Shown piece by piece: positions 23,441-33,418 of a stretch of 64,000 bases of DNA. The first letter of the stretch is position 1, and every line of letters begins with the position of its first letter. Below the pieces are notes generated by a model, which saw only the letters and a list, made by a program, of their open reading frames with translations, was not told where the DNA came from and did no database searches. The stretch covers positions 2,123,001-2,187,000 of the forward strand of contig NZ_CP035107.1 of assembly GCF_004088395.1 (NCBI RefSeq), in the 5' to 3' direction. This stretch comes from Ornithobacterium rhinotracheale. GTDB lineage: Bacteria; Bacteroidota; Bacteroidia; Flavobacteriales; Weeksellaceae. Both the position numbers and the translations under genes were made by a program.

Positions 23441-25471
23441 ATGAGCCAAAATATTTTAACTCAAGACATTTTTAAAACACCTTATCAAACACCTCCTTTT
23501 GAGCAAATAAAACTCGAGGACTACAAACCTGCGTTTGAACAAGCCATTGCAGAAGCCAAAGCCGAAATTGATTCGATTACAGAAAATCCGAATTTGCCCG
23601 ATTTTTTCAATACAATTGAAGCTTTAAGCCTAAGTGGCGAAAAACTAAATCGTATTTCTTCTATATTTTTTAATTTAAATTCAGCAGAAACCAATGATGA
23701 AATGCAGGTGCTTGCCCAAGAGATTTCGCCACTTTTGTCTGAATTTAGTAGCGACATTAGTTTAAACAAGGCTTTATTTGAGCGTATCCAAAAAGTTTAC
23801 GACAGCAAACCTGAAGGCTTAACACCCGAGCAACAAAGACTTTTGGATAAAACTTATAAAAACTTTAGCCGAAACGGTGCTTTGCTTTCAGAGAAAGATC
23901 AAGAGAGAGTGCGCCAAATCGACCAAGAATTGTCCTTGCTTTCTTTACAATTTGGACAAAATGTTTTAGCCGCTACCAACGACTATATTTTGCACATCAC
24001 AGACAAGAAAAATCTAGATGGGCTACCGCAAGACGAGATCGATGCAGCTAAAGAGACTGCCGATGAAAAATCGCTCGACGGCTGGGCAATCACACTGCAA
24101 ATGCCTAGCTATTTAGGCTTTATGAAATATGCCAAAAACAGAAATTTACGCGAAAAACTATACCGTGCTAATGGCTCCAAAAACTTTGCTGAAAATAAAT
24201 TCAACAATGCAGAAAATGTTTTAAAAATTATAAAACTCCGTGCCGAGCGTGCACATTTGCTAGGTTATAAAAATCACGCGACTTTTGTTCTAGAGGAACG
24301 CATGGCACAATCTCCAGAAAATGTACAAAATTTCCTAGAAAACCTGTTGCAAAAGGCAAAACCCTTCGGGCAAGAAGAAATCAAAAAATTAAGTATTTAT
24401 GCGAAAGAAAAAGAGGGCATCTCTGAATTGATGCCGTGGGATCACGCTTATTTTGCCGAAGCTTACAAAAAAGAAAACTTTAGCCTAAGCGACCAAGAAC
24501 TAAAACCTTATTTTCAACTTGAAAAAGTGATAGACGGCGCTTTTGAAATCGCAGGAAAATTATATAATTTAAGCTTTAAAGAAGTAAACGACATCGAGAA
24601 ATATCACGCCGATGTTCGTACTTTCCATGTGATGAAGGAAAATGAAATTATCGGCATTCTATACACCGATTTCTTCCCAAGAGCGGGAAAACGACCTGGT
24701 GCTTGGATGACAAGCTACCGAGATGGCTACTTCCTCGACGGGGAACACAAAATCCCACAAATTTCGATTGTGTGCAATTTTACCAAGCCTACGGCAGAGA
24801 AACCTTCGCTGCTTACTTTTAGCGAAGTTACAACGCTTTTCCACGAGTTTGGACACGCTTTGCACGGCTTGCTTGCCAACACGCAATACGCTAGCCTAGC
24901 AGGCACCAATGTGTATTGGGATTTTGTAGAATTGCCATCGCAGTTTATGGAAAATTTCTGCTACGAGCCAGAAGCACTACAACTTTTTGCCAAACATTAC
25001 CAAACGGAGGAAGTGATTCCCCAAGATTTAATTGATAAAATTATGGCAGCATCGCAATTTATGGAGGGCTACCAAACTTTAAGACAACTCGGCTTTGGCT
25101 TGCTAGACATGGCTTGGCACACTACCGAGCCCGAAAAAATTACGAATTTGGCACATTTTGAAAGAGAAAATATGGCAAAAACTCAACTCTATCCTAGCGT
25201 GGAAGGCACTAATATGAGTACGGCGTTTAGTCATATTTTCCAAGGTGGGTATGCGGCTGGATATTACAGCTACAAATGGGCAGAGGTGCTAGATGCAGAT
25301 GCGTTTGACTATTTTAAACAAAATGGCATCTTTAATCCCGAAATCGCGAAGAAGTTTTACACGCTACTCAGCAGCGGCGGCACGGTAGCTCCTATGCAGC
25401 TTTATGTTGCGTTTCGTGGGCAAAAACCAAGTAATTCAGCTTTGCTTAAAAGAGCTGGCTTGGTGAAATAA
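23441..25471 (+). CDS. M3-family oligopeptidase (oligopeptidase A / dipeptidyl carboxypeptidase type)
   Basis: 676 residues, the family length. The zinc site HEFGH lies at residues 468-472 in TLFHEFGHALHGLLA, with the downstream Glu in the NVYWDFVELPSQFMENF segment. The C-terminal part has SHIFQGGYAAGYYSYKWAEV, typical of the Dcp/PrlC group. It breaks down short peptides; with no signal peptide it should act in the cytoplasm, though flavobacterial relatives differ in this. An IS982 copy sits immediately upstream of its promoter. Confidence 0.9.
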   Translation: MSQNILTQDIFKTPYQTPPFEQIKLEDYKPAFEQAIAEAKAEIDSITENPNLPDFFNTIEALSLSGEKLNRISSIFFNLNSAETNDEMQVLAQEISPLLSEFSSDISLNKALFERIQKVYDSKPEGLTPEQQRLLDKTYKNFSRNGALLSEKDQERVRQIDQELSLLSLQFGQNVLAATNDYILHITDKKNLDGLPQDEIDAAKETADEKSLDGWAITLQMPSYLGFMKYAKNRNLREKLYRANGSKNFAENKFNNAENVLKIIKLRAERAHLLGYKNHATFVLEERMAQSPENVQNFLENLLQKAKPFGQEEIKKLSIYAKEKEGISELMPWDHAYFAEAYKKENFSLSDQELKPYFQLEKVIDGAFEIAGKLYNLSFKEVNDIEKYHADVRTFHVMKENEIIGILYTDFFPRAGKRPGAWMTSYRDGYFLDGEHKIPQISIVCNFTKPTAEKPSLLTFSEVTTLFHEFGHALHGLLANTQYASLAGTNVYWDFVELPSQFMENFCYEPEALQLFAKHYQTEEVIPQDLIDKIMAASQFMEGYQTLRQLGFGLLDMAWHTTEPEKITNLAHFERENMAKTQLYPSVEGTNMSTAFSHIFQGGYAAGYYSYKWAEVLDADAFDYFKQNGIFNPEIAKKFYTLLSSGGTVAPMQLYVAFRGQKPSNSALLKRAGLVK

Positions 25472-25501
25472 AAAATACCGAAAAATCGATTTTTTGAAAA
25501 C

Positions 25502-25537
25502 AAAGAGTTTTAGGCTAAAGGCTTAAAGCTCTTTTTT
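25502..25537 (+). terminator. terminator of the M3 peptidase gene
   Basis: AAAGAG (25502-25507) to CTCTTT (25529-25534), with further wobble pairing of TTTTAGGC and GGCTTAAAG inside, followed by T residues. Confidence 0.65.
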
Positions 25538-25565
25538 GTTGGATTAAAGGACTTAAATAAAGGCG

Positions 25566-25602
25566 TTAAAAAAAAACCCTTCTTTTTCTCTGAAAAGAAG
25601 GG
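25566..25602 (-). terminator. strong minus-strand hairpin, terminator of the PBP1A operon
   Basis: CCCTTCTTTT (25577-25586) and AAAAGAAGGG (25593-25602) pair perfectly, and on the minus strand the stem is followed by about ten T. It lies about 135 bp past the PBP1A stop. Confidence 0.7.
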
Positions 25603-25737
25603 ACAAACCTATTAAATTAACCTAAACCTATGAAAAAACTGTTTAGCACCGAAACAGATGCTTAACATCATATGCCCAAATATAAAGCTATAATTTGAAT
25701 AATTAAAATTTTGGGGCATATATTTTAGTTAAAATCT
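25603..25737 (+). other. 135-bp space with an 11-codon frame and a short inverted repeat
   Basis: The plus strand reads like a leader: AT-rich CCTAAACCT, then an ATG at 25630 opening MKKLFSTETDA and a stop at 25663-25665. Further on ATATGCCC (25670-25677) is inverted at 25714-25721. It is not in line with any downstream plus-strand gene, so the meaning is open. Confidence 0.3.
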
Positions 25738-28068
25738 CTAATCAAAGGAAATAGTATCATTATCCGAGGATAAAATTTCATTGACCGAAGGCGCACGCTC
25801 ACCGCGAGAGGAGGAGGCTGCTCGGTTTTCGCTCATTGAGCCCATATTCCCGAAATTATAGAAGCCTTGCTGAGAGCCGCAATCCCATCGGCTATCTATG
25901 CCCTCGGGCTTCTCAAATTTATCGCTCATTCGCACGCCCAATACATTGCCCTCGTTGTAGACTTTCTTCATATAATAAGCCCAGATGGGCAGTGCCATTT
26001 TTGCGCCCTGTGATTGCCAACCTCTGAAATGGGCAAAGCGGTCTTCATTCCCCACCCATACGCCTGTTACAAGGTTTGGCGTTAGGCCTATGAACCACGA
26101 ATCTGAACCCTCGTTGGTAGTTCCTGTTTTGCCGGCTACTTCTGAGGTGATGCCATAATTGCGAATGTTTTTCCCTGTTCCACGCTCGATTACGCCTTTC
26201 ATTAAATCAATCATCGTGTATGCCACATCTTCGCTCACTACTTCGCGGGTTTCTGGCTCATAATCTTTGATGATTTTGCCTGTTTTGTCTTCAATGGATA
26301 AGATGAATTCTGGCTTAATGTAAATTCCGCCATCGGCAAAGGTACTCATAGCGCCCACCATTTCATACAGCGTTAAATCTGCTGAGCCGAGGGCTATGGT
26401 TAAGTTATTAGGAATTGGGGACTCCACGCCTAAGTCCTTGGCTAGCTGAATTACGGCTTGCGGGCCGCTTTCTGCGATTAAGCGCGCAGAGATTACATTG
26501 ACTGAGTGGGCTAATCCGTCTCGCAAGGATAGGGAACCGCCATAGCGACCGCTTGCATTTTTGGGTCGCCAGCTTCCTGCAATGAATGGTTCATTGGATA
26601 CCATATGGCACGGGGTATAATTCATTTGGTGAATGGCTGTGGCGTATACAAATGGCTTAAAGGTGGAGCCTACTTGTCGGCGGGCTTGCTTCACGTGGTC
26701 GAACTTGAAGTAGTCCCAATCTACGCCCCCTACCCAAGCTTTGATGGTGCCATCTTTGGGGTCCATAGACATAAGCCCTGCCTCAATGATGTGCTTGTGG
26801 TAGATGATGCTATCCATCCAAGATTTATTTTTCTCATACTTTTTACCGTCCCAAGTGAAGAATTGAACGGAGTCTCTTGGTTTATTGAATTCTTCCAAGA
26901 TTTCTTCCTCGCTCATACCCGCATTTTTTCTATTTTTATACATAATCGTGCGGCGCATTGCTTGTTCAAATATGCGCTGGCGCTTGTCGCTTGAAATGTT
27001 ATAAAATGGGGCTTTGGGGTTGCCTCGTTGCTCGGCAAAGAACATTTTTTGTACGCCTTTTAAGTGTTGTTTTATGGCCTCCTCGCCCATTTTTTGCATC
27101 CTGGAATCGATGGAGGTGTAGATTTTAAGTCCGTCGCGGTAGAGGTCGTAGTGAACGCCATGCTTTTTTTCATACTCTTCAAAGTATTTTTGCAGCTCTA
27201 CGCGCATAGCGTATTTAAAGTATGCTGAATAAGTTTCTTGCACACTATTTTCTATCATTTTAAAGTTTAGCCCCAGTGGCTCGTTTTTATATCTTTCAAA
27301 TTCGTCTCTGGTGATGAAGCCGTATTTAAACATTTGGCTTAGCACTACATTTCTCTCGTGCAGAGAGCCCTCAGGGTTGCTCTTTGGATTATAGAGTACG
27401 GGGCTTTTTAGCATTGAGATTAAAACGGCTGATTCTGGCACGCTGAGCTCTTGGGTGTGTTTTTGGAAATAAGTTCGGGCCGCGGCTTCAATGCCATTAG
27501 CTCGGTAAATGAAGTCAAACTTATTGAGGTACATCGTGATGATTTCCTCCTTGGTGTAGAGGCGCTCTAATTGCAGTGCTACCACCCATTCTTTTAATTT
27601 TTGCTTGACTCTCTCTATCTTATTTGAGGACACTTTTTGGGTGAATAGCTGCTTGGCTAACTGCTGCGTGATGGTACTCCCGCCCCCATCTTTACCTCCG
27701 CCCGCTATGGCGCGCATAATGGACTCTCCATCAATGCCTGAGTGCTCTATGAAGCGTATATCCTCCCTTGCCAAAAGGGCTTTTACCAAGTGCGGTGGCA
27801 AGTCTTTATAAGTAACTGGAATGCGCTTTTCCTTCTCAAATTTATCTATCAACTTCCCATCAGAGGAGTAAATCTCCGATGCCACATTGATTTCTGGATT
27901 TTCAAGCTCCTGCACATCTGGCAAGGGGCCTAGCATTCCCTTTGAGGTTCCGTATAGAATGGCGCCTATCGAGAATATTCCGCCTAAAAGTATCAACCAG
28001 AAAAATAAAATCCCTCGCATAATCCACGGATTTCTTTTTCTCTTTTTAGTATTATTTGTACTCGCCAT
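25738..28068 (-). CDS. class A penicillin-binding protein 1A (transglycosylase/transpeptidase)
   Basis: 776 residues. A cytoplasmic basic start and one membrane anchor (about 15-40) lead to a GT51 glycosyltransferase domain with LLAREDIRFIEHSGID and GGSTITQQLAKQLFT, then a transpeptidase domain with the active-site GSTFKPF, SVN and KTGTTNEG. It polymerises and cross-links murein in the periplasm. The C-terminus is Ser/Asn-rich and probably disordered. It follows gldH by 3 bases and so forms an operon ricT-gldH-PBP1A, an order often seen in flavobacteria. Confidence 0.94.
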   Translation of the reverse strand: MASTNNTKKRKRNPWIMRGILFFWLILLGGIFSIGAILYGTSKGMLGPLPDVQELENPEINVASEIYSSDGKLIDKFEKEKRIPVTYKDLPPHLVKALLAREDIRFIEHSGIDGESIMRAIAGGGKDGGGSTITQQLAKQLFTQKVSSNKIERVKQKLKEWVVALQLERLYTKEEIITMYLNKFDFIYRANGIEAAARTYFQKHTQELSVPESAVLISMLKSPVLYNPKSNPEGSLHERNVVLSQMFKYGFITRDEFERYKNEPLGLNFKMIENSVQETYSAYFKYAMRVELQKYFEEYEKKHGVHYDLYRDGLKIYTSIDSRMQKMGEEAIKQHLKGVQKMFFAEQRGNPKAPFYNISSDKRQRIFEQAMRRTIMYKNRKNAGMSEEEILEEFNKPRDSVQFFTWDGKKYEKNKSWMDSIIYHKHIIEAGLMSMDPKDGTIKAWVGGVDWDYFKFDHVKQARRQVGSTFKPFVYATAIHQMNYTPCHMVSNEPFIAGSWRPKNASGRYGGSLSLRDGLAHSVNVISARLIAESGPQAVIQLAKDLGVESPIPNNLTIALGSADLTLYEMVGAMSTFADGGIYIKPEFILSIEDKTGKIIKDYEPETREVVSEDVAYTMIDLMKGVIERGTGKNIRNYGITSEVAGKTGTTNEGSDSWFIGLTPNLVTGVWVGNEDRFAHFRGWQSQGAKMALPIWAYYMKKVYNEGNVLGVRMSDKFEKPEGIDSRWDCGSQQGFYNFGNMGSMSENRAASSSRGERAPSVNEILSSDNDTISFD

Positions 28069-28071
28069 AGT

Positions 28072-28536
28072 TTATTTTTCTTTTTGTATTAATAAGCTTA
28101 TGTCCTCTATCCCTTCCAGCGGGTTTAGGCGCATAGCCTGTTTAATTTTCAATTGATAAATCCCTGTATCTTTAAGAGTTATATTTTCCTTATAAATTAA
28201 AGTATTTTGCTTAATGGCACCCATTCCGCTACCTATCCACTCACCATCAGGAAACGCCAATTGGTATTCAAGCGTATCAAGCATTTTTTCGCCCTTTGGG
28301 GAAGTGAATTCCGTGAAAAAGTAAATATTACTAAACGGATAATCCTCATTATTCCTCAACACAAGCGACAAGTCTACGCCCGAGAGGCTCTCCCGCACAG
28401 GAATTTGAAAAACAGCCTCATCTTTGGCAAGCCAACTACCATTCAGCGACTTGGACTCTTGATAAATCAAGCCCTCTGGCTGGCACGCTAGGAAGGTGAT
28501 GGCGATAATGGCACTTATTAAAAACTTAATTCTCAT
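28072..28536 (-). CDS. gldH: gliding motility lipoprotein GldH
   Basis: 154 residues from the ATG at 28536, chosen because it gives a lipoprotein signal MRIKFLISAIIAITFLAC with the lipid-bearing Cys at 18. A longer frame up to 28668 only adds basic residues overlapping ricT. The mature part is a beta-sandwich-like domain with FTSPKGEKMLDTLEYQLA and GEWIGSGMG, as in GldH. GldH is needed for gliding in Flavobacterium johnsoniae but is also widespread in non-gliding relatives, so gliding of this strain does not follow. The start lies within the last codons of ricT. Confidence 0.85.
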   Translation of the reverse strand: MRIKFLISAIIAITFLACQPEGLIYQESKSLNGSWLAKDEAVFQIPVRESLSGVDLSLVLRNNEDYPFSNIYFFTEFTSPKGEKMLDTLEYQLAFPDGEWIGSGMGAIKQNTLIYKENITLKDTGIYQLKIKQAMRLNPLEGIEDISLLIQKEK

Positions 28537-29749
28537 TCCTATTCTGATTAGGTTTTTTGCGTTTTTTTCTAGATTGCTTCTTGCCTGCGCCCTTTTTATT
28601 CGCATTTTGTGGTTGCTGCGCTCCGCCCTTAGCTTTATTTCTTCGGCGGCGATTTTTCTTCTCCTCAAAACGATTCAACTCATTTGCTTCCAGCAAGCCC
28701 GAGCCAAAGAGCGAATCCTCCGTTTGATTAAATTGCTTATTTAAATCCTCCAGCGATGCCAAAGTTTCGCCACGCTTATTCTGCGCTAAAAACTCATTGA
28801 CTTGCTCCACGCTGAACTTATACCAAGTTACATTCTCTGATTTAGTGTAAGAGAGCCAAATCTCTCGTTTAAAAACATCAATCTTAACGCAAGCAATGTC
28901 GCCTCCCTTTGACTTTAAAACGGCATCATACTTCGGGAAATCTTTCAATGCATCAAGGTACGAATCAAGCTCATAATTCAAGCAACATTTCAGCTTGCCA
29001 CACTGCCCTGCAATCTTTTGCGGATTGATGGATAATTGCTGATAGCGTGCTGCTGCCGTGCTCACGCTCCTAAAATCTGTGAGCCATGTAGAACAACAAA
29101 GCTCTCTACCACACGATCCGATTCCGCCTAACTTAGCAGCCTCTTGGCGATAGCCTATTTGGCGCATTTCAATTCGGCATTTAAATGCGGTGGCAAACTC
29201 GCGGATGAGTTGTCTAAAATCTACACGATTCTCTGATGTATAGTAAAAAGTAGCCTTGGTTCCGTCGCCTTGATATTCTACATCAGAAATCTTCATTTCA
29301 AGTCCAATTCCTCTTGAAATTCTACGAGCTTCTATCATGATGGCGTGCTCTTTTTCTCGGCACTCTTGCCACACATCTATATCTTTTTGATTTGCAAAAC
29401 GGTAGACCTTCGGCAGATCCTCTGTCTGGTTTACTTTTTTATGCTTAAGTTGTGCTTTTACCAATTCTCCCGCCATGGATACCATTCCTACATCATGCCC
29501 TGGATTGGCTTCTACGGCAACGATGTCGCCTACTTTAAGGGGAAGTCTATCGATATTATTGTAAAATTCTTTTCTTTCGTTTTTGAAGCGTATTTCTACA
29601 ATATGGCACACGAGCTCCTCAGCGGGCTGATGCATATTGCTCAGCCAGTCGAAAACAGACAGTTTATCGCAACCGTCGGTACCGCAGCCTCCATTGTTTT
29701 TACACCCTTTGGGTAAGCCTTGGCTTGTATTGCATCCGCTACATGTCAT
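28526..29749 (-). CDS. ricT: PSP1-domain protein RicT (YaaT homologue)
   Basis: 407 residues. The N-terminus is Cys-rich (CSGCN, CKNNGGCGTDGC), the PSP1 domain spans about 60-280 with LKVGDIVAVEANPGHDVGM and IGSCGRELCCSTWL, KLKCCLNYELDSY, and the C-terminus is a long basic Lys/Arg/Asn tail. In Bacillus RicT joins RicA and RicF in a complex with Fe-S clusters that affects RNase Y; the cysteines here fit cluster binding. The N-terminal Cys extension and basic tail are typical of Bacteroidota. First gene of the operon with gldH. Confidence 0.85.
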   Translation of the reverse strand: MTCSGCNTSQGLPKGCKNNGGCGTDGCDKLSVFDWLSNMHQPAEELVCHIVEIRFKNERKEFYNNIDRLPLKVGDIVAVEANPGHDVGMVSMAGELVKAQLKHKKVNQTEDLPKVYRFANQKDIDVWQECREKEHAIMIEARRISRGIGLEMKISDVEYQGDGTKATFYYTSENRVDFRQLIREFATAFKCRIEMRQIGYRQEAAKLGGIGSCGRELCCSTWLTDFRSVSTAAARYQQLSINPQKIAGQCGKLKCCLNYELDSYLDALKDFPKYDAVLKSKGGDIACVKIDVFKREIWLSYTKSENVTWYKFSVEQVNEFLAQNKRGETLASLEDLNKQFNQTEDSLFGSGLLEANELNRFEEKKNRRRRNKAKGGAQQPQNANKKGAGKKQSRKKRKKPNQNRNEN

Positions 29750-29856
29750 ATTTATATACTTATATCAATCTACAAAATTACTAAATTTAAGTAAGAATGA
29801 ATGGAAAAATATTTTTAATTCTAAATTTTATGATTTCAAAATATATTAAAACTAAA

Positions 29857-29893
29857 AAAATCCCTTTCCTAAAATACTTAGAAAAGGGATTTT
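29857..29893 (-). terminator. terminator of the PPIase operon
   Basis: AAAATCCCTTTCCTAA (29857-29872) pairs with TTAGAAAAGGGATTTT (29878-29893) with one mismatch, next to an A run that becomes T on the minus strand. Confidence 0.8.
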
Positions 29894-29915
29894 ACTATTT
29901 GTGTAAATAAAGTTT

Positions 29916-32096
29916 TTATTTTACTAGACGCTCAGCTCTTTTGTCTACTACTTTTGCATCATCAATTAAACTTTGCAACAATGAGTTTTGAATCATTCCC
30001 ATGTTTTGAAGTTCGATCACTCTTCTTTCATTTGACAAATCTTCTTTCTTAGCACCTACTGTTTTGCTGTCTACTTTTACTACAAAAATACCATTTACAG
30101 CTTTCAACACATTGGAAACATCTCCTTTTGGCAGAGCTAAGGCTGCTGCACCCACTGTAGGCTCCGCACCGATTCCCTCTATATTTGCAGTGTTATAAGT
30201 AATTCCGCTAGCCTTGCCTGTGCGTCCTCCTAATTTTTTGCTGATAGAATTTAGATCTTTATCATTTCCTACCAATTCTTTTGCTTTGTTGTAAGCTAAA
30301 TCAGCTTCGATAATTGGAGTAAGGATTCCTTTGTATGCTGCAACATTGTATTGGTCTTTGTCAAATTTATTAGACAAGAACACAACAATCTGTCCTCCGT
30401 TTGAAGTTTCAAAACGCTCAATGCTTCCTGATTTTGTATCTGGATTAAATGCCCATGCAAGGATGTCCGACAATTTATTTGTTCCCGTAAGACCTGTAAC
30501 ATTTGCCTCAAAACGAGCCACACCATCTGCATTGTTTACCTCTGCACCTGTTTTTCTTGCTGCATTTACAAAATCGTTGGTGTTTTTACCTTGCATATCA
30601 AGTGCTAATTGATTTGCTTTATTAAACAATTGCTCTTGTGTTTCTTCTGAAGCTTTTAATACCTTCTTAATCACGGCAAACTGATATCCCATTTTAGATT
30701 TCACATCATCAATGCGAATCACATGGAATCCAAATTGGCTTGGCACAACACCAAACGAGCCTTTCTCATGAGAAAGGATATATTCTCTGTAGCTTGGATC
30801 AAAGTTTTGCTGAAATCTTCCTACCCAACCAATGGAACCATTTTCTTTCGCTGCCACTTTATCATCTGAAAAAGTTGAAGCCAATTCGTTGAATTTAGCA
30901 GGATTTGTTTTGACTACATTCAGGATACTGTCTGCAATTTGTTGTGCAGCTTGCGGAGATCTTGTTGATGCACCACCTTGTGCTCCTTGGAATGAGATCA
31001 AAATATGGCTTGATTTCACCGAGTCTGCAATTGGTTTTGCATTGGTTACTTTTATCAATTCATACAGATTTCCATTTTTGATTGGTCCGTACACCTTACC
31101 CACTTCTAAATTTGATAAAAGATTTTTGATATTAGCATCTTGCAAATTTTCGATTTGGCTTTTGGTGTAGTAAGTCGGGTCAAAAACATCTTCTGAGAAT
31201 CTTGATACATACACAGAATCGTTTTTAGCATTAGCAAACGCTTGGATTGTATCTGTGATTCCAGCAGCTGGATCTGTAATGACTTGCTGATTCAAAAATT
31301 TATTTAAACCTGAAATGATTTCTTGTGTATCTTGATTAGACGCCACCGCAGGGAAATAAGCATACGCGATGTTTACAGAAGCTTCTGGTTTAAATTGTTT
31401 TTTATGAGCTTTTAAGTAATCCAATACTTGCTCATCGGTTACTTGAATGTTATTTTTTTGTTTGAAAGTTGCGTAATCTACAAACGCATAGCTGATTTGA
31501 GATTGTGTATTATTCCCTTGGAATGCAAACTCAGCCTCTGCGTCGGTTGCTAAAACTCCACGGCTCACAAAATCAAGGTAGCTAGCTCTAAGCATTGCCG
31601 CTTGCGGATTTGCGTTTTCCCATTGCTGGTAAATAGCTTGTGCTTGTGGGTTTCCTGTTTGAGCTGCAGTTTTCAACTCGCTTAAAAATGCTTTGGTAGC
31701 CTCGACATTCACTGCTCCGTTTTGAGCAATTAAGTTTGGCTGAATTGAGCTGAAAAACATGGCAGCCGCTTCGAAATATTGTTGTTCAGAAAATTCGATT
31801 CCTAATTTCTCTGCATGTTTACTTACCACACGCTCAGACACTAAGTCGTTCCAAGTAATTTGTGATATTACATTTTCACCTGCATTTTGATATTGTGGAA
31901 TTTGGCTAATTCTGCTGTATTCCATGGTGTAATCTTGCGTAGTAATAGGGATACCCGCTGCAGATCCCAATTCATTAGGATTTCCAAAAATACTTCCTCT
32001 AGAGAATGCATCTCCTACCAAAAACGCTACGAGCGGCAACCCAATCCCGATGATTAGTAGCCAAGTTTTCTTTCTTATTTTTTCTAAAAGAGCCAT
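29916..32096 (-). CDS. membrane-anchored periplasmic PPIase/chaperone (PpiD/SurA type)
   Basis: 726 residues. One N-terminal membrane helix (KTWLLIIGIGLPLVAFLVG) anchors a large periplasmic part with a SurA-like helical N-domain and a parvulin PPIC domain (about 340-450: SSHILISFQGAQGG, FSDDKVAAKENGSIGWVGR, FGFHVIRIDDVKSKMGY). Like PpiD it should help outer-membrane proteins fold after export. It is the last gene of a minus-strand run with a CNNM protein, LptC, a TPR protein and an outer-membrane protein, all envelope functions. Confidence 0.88.
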   Translation of the reverse strand: MALLEKIRKKTWLLIIGIGLPLVAFLVGDAFSRGSIFGNPNELGSAAGIPITTQDYTMEYSRISQIPQYQNAGENVISQITWNDLVSERVVSKHAEKLGIEFSEQQYFEAAAMFFSSIQPNLIAQNGAVNVEATKAFLSELKTAAQTGNPQAQAIYQQWENANPQAAMLRASYLDFVSRGVLATDAEAEFAFQGNNTQSQISYAFVDYATFKQKNNIQVTDEQVLDYLKAHKKQFKPEASVNIAYAYFPAVASNQDTQEIISGLNKFLNQQVITDPAAGITDTIQAFANAKNDSVYVSRFSEDVFDPTYYTKSQIENLQDANIKNLLSNLEVGKVYGPIKNGNLYELIKVTNAKPIADSVKSSHILISFQGAQGGASTRSPQAAQQIADSILNVVKTNPAKFNELASTFSDDKVAAKENGSIGWVGRFQQNFDPSYREYILSHEKGSFGVVPSQFGFHVIRIDDVKSKMGYQFAVIKKVLKASEETQEQLFNKANQLALDMQGKNTNDFVNAARKTGAEVNNADGVARFEANVTGLTGTNKLSDILAWAFNPDTKSGSIERFETSNGGQIVVFLSNKFDKDQYNVAAYKGILTPIIEADLAYNKAKELVGNDKDLNSISKKLGGRTGKASGITYNTANIEGIGAEPTVGAAALALPKGDVSNVLKAVNGIFVVKVDSKTVGAKKEDLSNERRVIELQNMGMIQNSLLQSLIDDAKVVDKRAERLVK

Positions 32097-32167
32097 GTGC
32101 TTTAATTAAAATTTTATTTACAATCAGCAAAAATACAATTTTCTTACAAAAGAAAAAAGTACTTAAT

Positions 32168-33415
32168 TTAATCTTCTATTAATGTTATTTTTATTTCTTC
32201 AATTTTTGTATCATTTCCTTTGGTGATTTCAAACTTATATTTGTTATCAACGACAAAAGTTTCACCAATTTCTGGGATTTTTTCTAATACCGAAACGGCT
32301 AAACCTCCTAGGGTTTCGTACGCATCGCTTTCTGGCAAATCCCAACCATATTCTTGATTTAAATGGTCAATTTCTACTCGTGCAGAAAACAAATATTCAT
32401 GTTCATTGATTTGTTTTTCAATGAGTTTCACTTTATCGTGCTCATCTTCTATTTCTCCAAACAATTCTTCCACCACATCTTCCACGGTGAGCATACCTGC
32501 CGTTCCGCCATACTCATCTAGCACAATTGCAACAGATTTTCTTTTTTTAATTAAATCATCCATCACATCTTTTGCAAGCGAAGTCTCATTTACAAAATCC
32601 ACGGGCAACATCGTGGTTCGAATGTTTTTAGGTTTTTTGAACAAATCAAATGAGTGAATGTATCCTATAATGTTATCTATATTTTCTTGATAAACAATAA
32701 TCTTTGAAAATCCAGTTTCTATAAATTTTTTGCGTACTTCTTCTATTGGCTCGTCAATTCGCACAGCTACGATTTCCTTTCGTGGCACCATGCATTCGCG
32801 CACTTTTATTTCAGAAAACTCAAGGGCATTGTGAAATATCTGAACTTCTGTATCAATCTCTTCTTCCGAGGCTTCCACTAGTTGTTCTGATATAAAATAC
32901 TTTAATTCCTCTTTCAGAAATATCTCATCTTCAGTTTGTTTCTGCCCTACAATCTTTAAAAATAAATCCGAAAGCCACATAATAAATGTCGTAATTGGTG
33001 TAAAGATAATATAAATCAACCATGCTGGAACGACAAAGGTCTTGAATAATTTATTGGGATAAATACTAAAGATGGCTTTGGGTAGAAATTCGGCCGTTGC
33101 CAAAATCACGACTGTAGAAATCAAGGTCTGAATCAAAACATCAATTGTAGGGGAATACGAAGGCAAATAGCTCACGATAAGCTGCCCCATGAAAATCCCA
33201 TAAATAACAAGTGAAATGTTATTGCCCACAAGCATCGTGGCAATGAATTTTTTAGGATTTTCTGCCAAATACAGCATTTTTCTAGAAATCCAATTTTCCT
33301 TTTTTGCCTCGAGCTCAAGCTGCATACGGCTAAGCGAAATAAAGGCTATCTCGGTACCCGAGAAAAATGCAGAAGCTAATATAGCAATAATGATTATGGG
33401 TATAGTAGCACTCAT
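32168..33415 (-). CDS. CNNM/CorC-type membrane protein with CBS pair
   Basis: 415 residues. An N-terminal CNNM domain with four hydrophobic segments (about 3-150; FFSGTEIAFISLSRMQLELE), two CBS domains (about 205-325; CMVPRKEIVAVR, VLDEYGGTAGMLTVEDVVEE) and a C-terminal CorC/HlyC domain. Related proteins move or sense Mg2+ or Co2+; GldE of gliding bacteria has the same domains, but the gene context here (LptC and PPIase) fits the general envelope copy better. Older hemolysin labels for this family are misleading. Confidence 0.85.
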   Translation of the reverse strand: MSATIPIIIIAILASAFFSGTEIAFISLSRMQLELEAKKENWISRKMLYLAENPKKFIATMLVGNNISLVIYGIFMGQLIVSYLPSYSPTIDVLIQTLISTVVILATAEFLPKAIFSIYPNKLFKTFVVPAWLIYIIFTPITTFIMWLSDLFLKIVGQKQTEDEIFLKEELKYFISEQLVEASEEEIDTEVQIFHNALEFSEIKVRECMVPRKEIVAVRIDEPIEEVRKKFIETGFSKIIVYQENIDNIIGYIHSFDLFKKPKNIRTTMLPVDFVNETSLAKDVMDDLIKKRKSVAIVLDEYGGTAGMLTVEDVVEELFGEIEDEHDKVKLIEKQINEHEYLFSARVEIDHLNQEYGWDLPESDAYETLGGLAVSVLEKIPEIGETFVVDNKYKFEITKGNDTKIEEIKITLIED

Positions 33416-33418
33416 GTA

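Noticed and set aside
25148-25166. TTTGGCAC inside the M3 peptidase gene as a sigma54 promoter
   Set aside because: It lies within coding sequence, has no TTGC-like -12 element and no transcript-like structure follows.
28537-28668. Longer GldH start at 28668
   Set aside because: It would hide the lipoprotein signal inside the protein and overlaps ricT by more than 140 bases.
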